Assembly: GCA_017998195.1 (NCBI GenBank)
Contig: JAGODN010000066.1
Coordinates: forward strand, 1 to 9,552
DNA from: Desulfobulbus sp.
GTDB lineage: Bacteria > Desulfobacterota > Desulfobulbia > Desulfobulbales > Desulfobulbaceae
Direction of reading: 5' to 3'
Length of the DNA: 9,552 nucleotides
The notes beneath the pieces are model-generated. The model did no database searches. It was not told where the DNA came from and saw only the letters and a list, made by a program, of their open reading frames with translations. How positions within the stretch are numbered: position 1 is the first letter of the stretch; the number at the start of each line of letters is the position of its first letter. Of this stretch, positions 6,732 to 9,552 are shown piece after piece. A program made the translations under genes and the position numbers.

Positions 6732-7105
6732 GGCTGGCCGCCGTGGTCTGGCGGGTGGGTTGTCCCGGCCGGAGGGGGACCGTGGGTGGGCAGCGGTTCG
6801 CCCGTCGCGGGAGGTTCGGGTTCGGCCGCCTCCTCCAGGTAGGAGCGCCAGCCGCCGATGCGGCCGACCGTGTCGTTGGCCTCCGGCCAGGAGCTGATCG
6901 CCTCGTCCCGGAACGTATGGTATTGGGTGAAGATCGAATTGTAACTCAATTCAAAATCGACGTTTCCAGAGTCCGTTCCGGTGGCTTCGTCGCCGGCCGC
7001 ACCGGTGGCCGGCAGGGGTGTTCCCGCCCACCCGGCGGTGAGCCACAGCAGCACCAGGACCACCGGCAGCGCAGATCGGCCCGGAAGGGTGGGGGCGTTG
7101 GGCAT
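6728..7105 (-). CDS. Small secreted protein of unknown function in the copper run
   Basis: A 125-residue exported protein that I cannot assign to a named family. A signal peptide covers about residues 1-28 (hydrophobic core PVVLVLLWLTAGWAG). Then come a Gly/Thr/Asp-rich linker and a compact core at about 52-93, containing QYHTFRDEAISSWPEANDTV and GRIGGWRSYLEEA. The Pro/Gly/His-rich tail ends HPPDHGGQP. The core looks like a conserved motif, and I have the impression that similar small proteins accompany TolC/oxidase genes elsewhere, but I cannot verify that. There are no Cys residues and no Met beyond the initiator, so it is not an obvious Cu(I) chelator; three tail and core His residues could bind metal. 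The ATG at 7105 follows GGGAGGT with 4-nt spacing. The stop overlaps the TolC start, implying matched expression and perhaps a physical partnership. Confidence 0.75.
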   Translation of the reverse strand: MPNAPTLPGRSALPVVLVLLWLTAGWAGTPLPATGAAGDEATGTDSGNVDFELSYNSIFTQYHTFRDEAISSWPEANDTVGRIGGWRSYLEEAAEPEPPATGEPLPTHGPPPAGTTHPPDHGGQP

Positions 7106-7109
7106 GCGG

Positions 7110-7116
7110 ACCTCCC
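7110..7116 (-). promoter_or_regulatory. Ribosome binding site of the small secreted protein
   Basis: GGGAGGT on the minus strand, 4 nt before the ATG at 7105. The signal peptide begins at this ATG, so the open frame extending up to 7378 is not the true gene. Confidence 0.75.
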
Positions 7117-7132
7117 GTGGATCGGATGGCTT

Positions 7133-7157
7133 GCGGCGCCCCTGCCTGCGGCGCCGC
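7133..7157 (-). repeat. GC-rich inverted repeat (hairpin 2) in the inter-gene gap
   Basis: GCGGCGCC (7133-7140) and its exact reverse complement GGCGCCGC (7150-7157) flank a 9-nt spacer. Each arm is 8 bp and entirely G/C. In the minus-strand transcript it folds 17 nt before the ribosome site of the small secreted protein. It could stabilise the downstream mRNA or modulate translation. Confidence 0.6.
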
Positions 7158-7171
7158 CAGCCCGCTGAAAC

Positions 7172-7197
7172 CCGGGAGGGGGCATTGCCCCTCCCGG
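7172..7197 (-). terminator. Strong hairpin (hairpin 1) after the His/Met-rich gene; partial terminator or mRNA stabiliser
   Basis: A perfect 10-bp inverted repeat, CCGGGAGGGG / CCCCTCCCGG, with a 6-nt loop, begins 9 nt after the TAA at 7207. On the minus strand it is followed only by GTTTC, so the T-tract is too short for an efficient intrinsic terminator. It may cause partial termination or protect the upstream mRNA, lowering or separating expression of the small protein, TolC, oxidase and CusF genes. Confidence 0.5.
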
Positions 7198-7206
7198 TGG
7201 GACCGT

Positions 7207-7905
7207 TTACGGCAGGGCGGTGAGCAGCGCCTTCTGCGCGGCCACGATCAGCTCGAGCAGGGCGTACTGGTGCGCCGCTTTCTTCTGCATCATCGAGCGG
7301 CACATGGACATGTGGCCCATCATGTTCTGCATTCCGGCATGGCCCTGGGGTGCGGCCATCATGGCCATCATCGGGCATTTGCCGTCCTGCATCATGGACT
7401 GCATCATCTGCCCGTCCATTTCCCGCAGCAGGCCGATGGCCCGGGTCAGGCCGTCCAGGTGGGCGGCCAAGAGCCGCTTGCGCTCGGCCGGGTCCGTGCT
7501 CGCCGCGATGGCGTCCATCTGCGCCTGCAGCTCCCGCATGCGGGCGGCCATGGCCTCGTCCCGGCGCTGCATCTCCTCCATGCCGGGCATAGTGCCCATG
7601 GCATGCCCCTGGTGGCCGCCGGCCTGGGCCGGGGCGGCCTGGTCCGCCGCCGCGGGTGGGGCGACCTGGTCCGCGACTGCGGGCTGGCCGTGGTCGTGGC
7701 CGGCGGCAGCGGGTGCGGGTTCGGTAGCCGCCGGCCCGTGGGCGGCGTGGTCGACCGGCTGCTCGACGGCAGGCGGCGGTGGCAGTTCGTGGCCGGCATG
7801 GACGTCGGCCTGAGCGGCCGGCGGGTCCTCGGCCAGGGCCGGGCCGGGCACGGCAACAACAACGAACAGGGCAAGGGCGAGCAGGAATTTCCGTGGGCAG
7901 GACAT
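7207..7905 (-). CDS. His/Met-rich periplasmic protein, probable metal (copper) binder
   Basis: A 232-residue exported protein. The signal peptide (1-25) ends GPALA. Residues 26-108 are low-complexity Ala/Pro with repeated His clusters (HAGH 36-39, HAAH 53-56, HDH 70-72, HQGH 98-101). Residues 108-170 form a charged helical segment (MEEMQRRDEAMAARMRELQ and onward), probably a coiled coil. The rest is extremely Met-rich with two Cys: GKCPMMAMM (C177) and MQNMMGHMSMCRSMM (C202), then a C-terminal helix. His favours Cu(II) and Met favours Cu(I), so the layout suggests a periplasmic copper sponge or chaperone; that is inference and no named family was identified. The ATG at 7905 follows AGAGGAG with 5-nt spacing, and the gene lies 41 nt after the cytochrome stop. 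The TAA stop differs from the TGA used by the other genes whose stops are visible. Confidence 0.82.
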   Translation of the reverse strand: MSCPRKFLLALALFVVVAVPGPALAEDPPAAQADVHAGHELPPPPAVEQPVDHAAHGPAATEPAPAAAGHDHGQPAVADQVAPPAAADQAAPAQAGGHQGHAMGTMPGMEEMQRRDEAMAARMRELQAQMDAIAASTDPAERKRLLAAHLDGLTRAIGLLREMDGQMMQSMMQDGKCPMMAMMAAPQGHAGMQNMMGHMSMCRSMMQKKAAHQYALLELIVAAQKALLTALP

Positions 7906-7910
7906 GGTGT

Positions 7911-7917
7911 CTCCTCT
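7911..7917 (-). promoter_or_regulatory. Ribosome binding site of the His/Met-rich protein
   Basis: AGAGGAG on the minus strand, 5 nt before the ATG at 7905. It marks the true start, directly followed by a signal peptide, inside an open frame that otherwise extends to 8403 through the cytochrome gene. Confidence 0.7.
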
Positions 7918-7946
7918 TTGGTTGGGGTGGTTGCGGTGGCCGCGGC

Positions 7947-9167
7947 TCAGCGGGTCAGGCTGACCTCCCGGCGCACCGTGTGGATGGGGAACTCGGCCTC
8001 GGCCACGCCCGGCAACTGCCGGAAGGTGAGCACCGCTTCGACCATCGCCTGCTGCACGCCCTCGGGCAGCCGCACCTCGATGGTCTCCTTTTTCGGCACG
8101 AACGGCTGCAGGCTGGTGTCGCGCAGCAGGGTCAGCTTGCGGTTGGCCGCGTAGACCATGGTGTGGTCGTCGTAGCCGAGGGAATGCTGCGGCATGTAGG
8201 TCTTGGTCTCGGTGTACAGCTCCTTGCCGTCCATGGCTGTCACTTTGATGTCCAGGGTCACCCGGTTGGGCGAGGGGCAGCCGTCCGGGAAGCGGTGGCC
8301 GATGCGGCTGACCACCTCGGTGTTGATCACCGCCAGGGGGATGAACTCGGTGGCGTTCGGCTTCATCCGGTAGCCGACCGTGGTGACGTTCAGGTCGATC
8401 CACTCCTGCAGCCGTTTGGAGGTCTGGGCCTTGTCCTGGTAGTTGGGCGGGAAGCGGTGGCCGCCCTGGTTGCGCATGTGGCAGTCCTGGCAGGACTGGG
8501 TGCCGCCCATGGGCACGTAGAAGTGCTGGTGGCTGTCAAAGGTGGAGGTGCACCACATGGGCTCGTCGTAGTGCTGCACGTTCGGGCCCTGGTGGCACTG
8601 GGCGCAGAACACCGTGTCGCGCATCATCTCGCTGGGCTCTGCGGTGGGGAAGGTGGTGTCGCCGTGCGGGCCGGCGTGCTTCGGCCCGTAGATGACCCCG
8701 GCTTTGGGGGCGCCGTCCCGGAACTTGCGCAGGATGGCGTTTCGCTGGTGGCAGACCAGGCAGGTGATCTGCAGCTTGTCGAGCACCTCCTCGTCGCCGT
8801 CGACGATGGCCTCGGCGATCTCCACGGCCACCGCCTCGGAGGCGTCCATCATCTGCGGCAGGTGGCATTCCACGCAGGGCTTGAGAAACTCGCGCATGCC
8901 CGGCGCGACCTCGTGCGACTTCTTCAGCTCCGTGTCGCGGGAGTTGACGTAGCCCTGGAAGGTGGCCAGCGTCCTGCCGATGGGGCCGAGCATCGGCTTG
9001 GCGTGGAGCGACTGCTCCCAGTCCGCGTAGATCTCCGCGTGGCACTCCCTGCACCGGCTCGAGTCGAACCGGGCCACCAGCTCGTCCAGGGTCTGTGCCT
9101 CCTTTGCCGCCGCGCTGCCGGGAAAGGACAGCAGCAGGACTGCCACAACCATCGCCAACTGTTTCAT
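7947..9167 (-). CDS. Periplasmic pentaheme c-type cytochrome with C-terminal beta-rich domain
   Basis: A 406-residue exported multiheme cytochrome. The signal peptide ends near GSAAA (21). There are five CXXCH heme sites: CRECH (39-43), CVECH (98-102), CLVCH (136-140), CAQCH (188-192) and CQDCH (226-230). Many further His residues (55, 85, 164, 168, 199, 213, 215, 237, 291) can act as distal ligands. After residue about 255 there are no heme sites; this part begins with the GHRFPDG motif (290-296) and alternating hydrophobic strands such as RVTLDIKVTAMDGKEL, a beta-domain arrangement known from cytochrome c554-like multiheme proteins. Cys206 and Cys297 are outside heme motifs and could form a disulfide. 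Role: periplasmic electron transfer; redox partner unknown. The ATG at 9167 follows GGAGGAG (9171-9177). It is the first gene after the promoter and leads the copper run, which is unusual. Confidence 0.93.
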   Translation of the reverse strand: MKQLAMVVAVLLLSFPGSAAAKEAQTLDELVARFDSSRCRECHAEIYADWEQSLHAKPMLGPIGRTLATFQGYVNSRDTELKKSHEVAPGMREFLKPCVECHLPQMMDASEAVAVEIAEAIVDGDEEVLDKLQITCLVCHQRNAILRKFRDGAPKAGVIYGPKHAGPHGDTTFPTAEPSEMMRDTVFCAQCHQGPNVQHYDEPMWCTSTFDSHQHFYVPMGGTQSCQDCHMRNQGGHRFPPNYQDKAQTSKRLQEWIDLNVTTVGYRMKPNATEFIPLAVINTEVVSRIGHRFPDGCPSPNRVTLDIKVTAMDGKELYTETKTYMPQHSLGYDDHTMVYAANRKLTLLRDTSLQPFVPKKETIEVRLPEGVQQAMVEAVLTFRQLPGVAEAEFPIHTVRREVSLTR

Positions 9168-9353
9168 ACGCTCCTCCTCTGCCAGTGTGCCCGGTCCGCG
9201 GCCTGCTCAAAGGGAAGGACGCGGCCGGCAAGGGAAACAGGCGGCGCCGGCGCGGTCACGCGGGGACGCCGTGGCCTGTTCAGGGTGCGGATGCGGTCTG
9301 GGTTTGCCGCTTCGGGGGGCGCGGGTGCGCCTTCCCGCGGCGACGGTGCAATA

Positions 9354-9387
9354 AGCCTACAGAGTGGCAGGGTCGCGGTCAACCGCG
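9354..9387 (-). promoter_or_regulatory. Probable sigma70 promoter with overlapping palindrome, upstream of the cytochrome/copper run
   Basis: On the minus strand TTGACC (9382-9377, five of six to consensus) is followed after exactly 17 bp by TAGGCT (9359-9354, three of six). The -35 box is embedded in CGCGGTCAACCGCG (9374-9387), a 6-bp perfect inverted repeat around a 2-bp centre, so a repressor or activator could bind there. Transcription would start near 9346, leaving a leader of about 180 nt before the cytochrome ATG. It lies in the only long gap between the receiver-domain gene and the cytochrome. Confidence 0.5.
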
Positions 9388-9403
9388 CTCTCGCCGGAAC
9401 AGC

Positions 9404-9444
9404 AAAAAAAAACACTGCGGCAGAGGGGATTCGGTCTGGCGGTG
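9404..9444 (-). terminator. T-tract after the response-regulator gene, possible terminator
   Basis: A run of nine T on the minus strand (9412-9404) lies 35 nt after the receiver-domain stop, just upstream of the promoter. The preceding sequence can form only an imperfect stem (CAC...CAG against CTG...GTG, with a mismatch and a bulge). Position and T-run suggest a terminator; the stem is weak. Confidence 0.35.
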
Positions 9445-9447
9445 GGC

Positions 9448-9552
9448 TCAGTCGCCCTCCTCGGCGTGGCGGAAGGCCTCGGCCACCAGCTGGCGGAGCA
9501 GCTCGCCCGACCAGGGCTTCATCAGGTATTTCCACACCGCGCCGTGGTTGAT
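9448..9552 (-). CDS. C-terminal end of a response-regulator receiver domain, partial
   Basis: The last 34 codons of a protein entering from the right edge. The frame reads INHGAVWKYLMKPWSGELL and continues to EEGD before TGA. This is the end of a CheY-like receiver domain: the conserved Lys-Pro after beta-5 is in LMKPW, followed by the alpha-5 helix (LLRQLVAEAFRHAEE). The protein stops directly after that helix, so it is either a single-domain regulator or one whose receiver is C-terminal, such as a hybrid kinase. The phospho-acceptor Asp lies outside the window. It is upstream of and co-directional with the copper run, but an apparent terminator and promoter separate them, so a regulatory link is only possible. 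Confidence 0.82.
   Translation of the reverse strand: MNHGAVWKYLMKPWSGELLRQLVAEAFRHAEEGD

Noticed and set aside
9164..9535. Minus-strand open frame whose stop overlaps the cytochrome start (ATGA), a possible upstream gene or leader peptide
   Set aside because: It overlaps the receiver-domain gene out of frame, spans the T-tract and the promoter, and is Pro/Arg/Ala-rich without motifs. A shorter leader peptide from a GTG in the leader is conceivable but lacks a ribosome site.
7779..9551. Plus-strand open frame of 590 codons opposite the cytochrome
   Set aside because: Antisense to five CXXCH motifs and a signal peptide on the minus strand; the translation is repetitive Val/Gly/His/Leu-rich with no domain.
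1..9552. Search for tRNA or rRNA genes, CRISPR arrays, insertion sequences or phage genes
   Set aside because: No regularly spaced direct repeats, transposase motifs, terminal inverted repeats or tRNA-like cloverleaf sequence were seen by eye; coding sequence fills nearly the whole window.

Overview
All recognisable genes in this window lie on the minus strand, so transcription runs from high to low coordinates. The DNA is very G+C-rich (roughly two thirds by eye), genes are tightly packed with several ATGA stop/start overlaps, and Shine-Dalgarno sequences are mostly clear. A periplasmic multiheme c-type cytochrome, a multicopper oxidase, TolC and CusF family proteins and a TVP38/mercuric-reductase-like gene pair together suggest a Gram-negative, respiratory, probably metal-exposed bacterium. 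A member of the old Deltaproteobacteria (Desulfuromonadota/Desulfobacterota) fits, but that placement is inference.

Region 1 (9552 to about 9404): the last 34 codons of a response-regulator receiver domain, followed by a T-tract that may be a terminator. Region 2 (about 9387 to 3464) is a probable copper-handling operon. A sigma70-like promoter (TTGACC, 17 bp, TAGGCT) overlaps a 14-bp palindrome and lies about 180 nt upstream of the first gene. The order is: pentaheme cytochrome c with a C-terminal beta-rich domain; His/Met-rich periplasmic protein; two strong GC hairpins; small secreted protein of unknown function; TolC-family outer-membrane lipoprotein; Tat-exported multicopper oxidase; CusF-type copper-binding protein. 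No inner-membrane RND pump or membrane-fusion protein is present, although both ends of this gene run are visible.

Region 3 (about 3386 to 1) is a second run, possibly with its own promoter (TTTCCA, 17 bp, TAGGAT). It holds a DUF1499 lipoprotein, a mercuric-reductase-like flavoprotein disulfide reductase without the C-terminal cysteine pair of true MerA, a fatty acid hydroxylase/sterol desaturase superfamily membrane protein, and the start of a TVP38/TMEM64 (VTT domain) membrane protein that runs off the left edge. These genes are nearly continuous (ATGA overlaps at two of three junctions) and look like a membrane- or redox-related operon.

Working model (inference): the copper run binds periplasmic Cu with the His/Met-rich protein and CusF and oxidises Cu(I) with the Met-rich multicopper oxidase. 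The cytochrome may add an electron-transfer branch, and the TolC protein gives an outer-membrane exit or partners a pump encoded elsewhere. The most unusual feature is this pump-less combination of cytochrome, TolC, oxidase and CusF.
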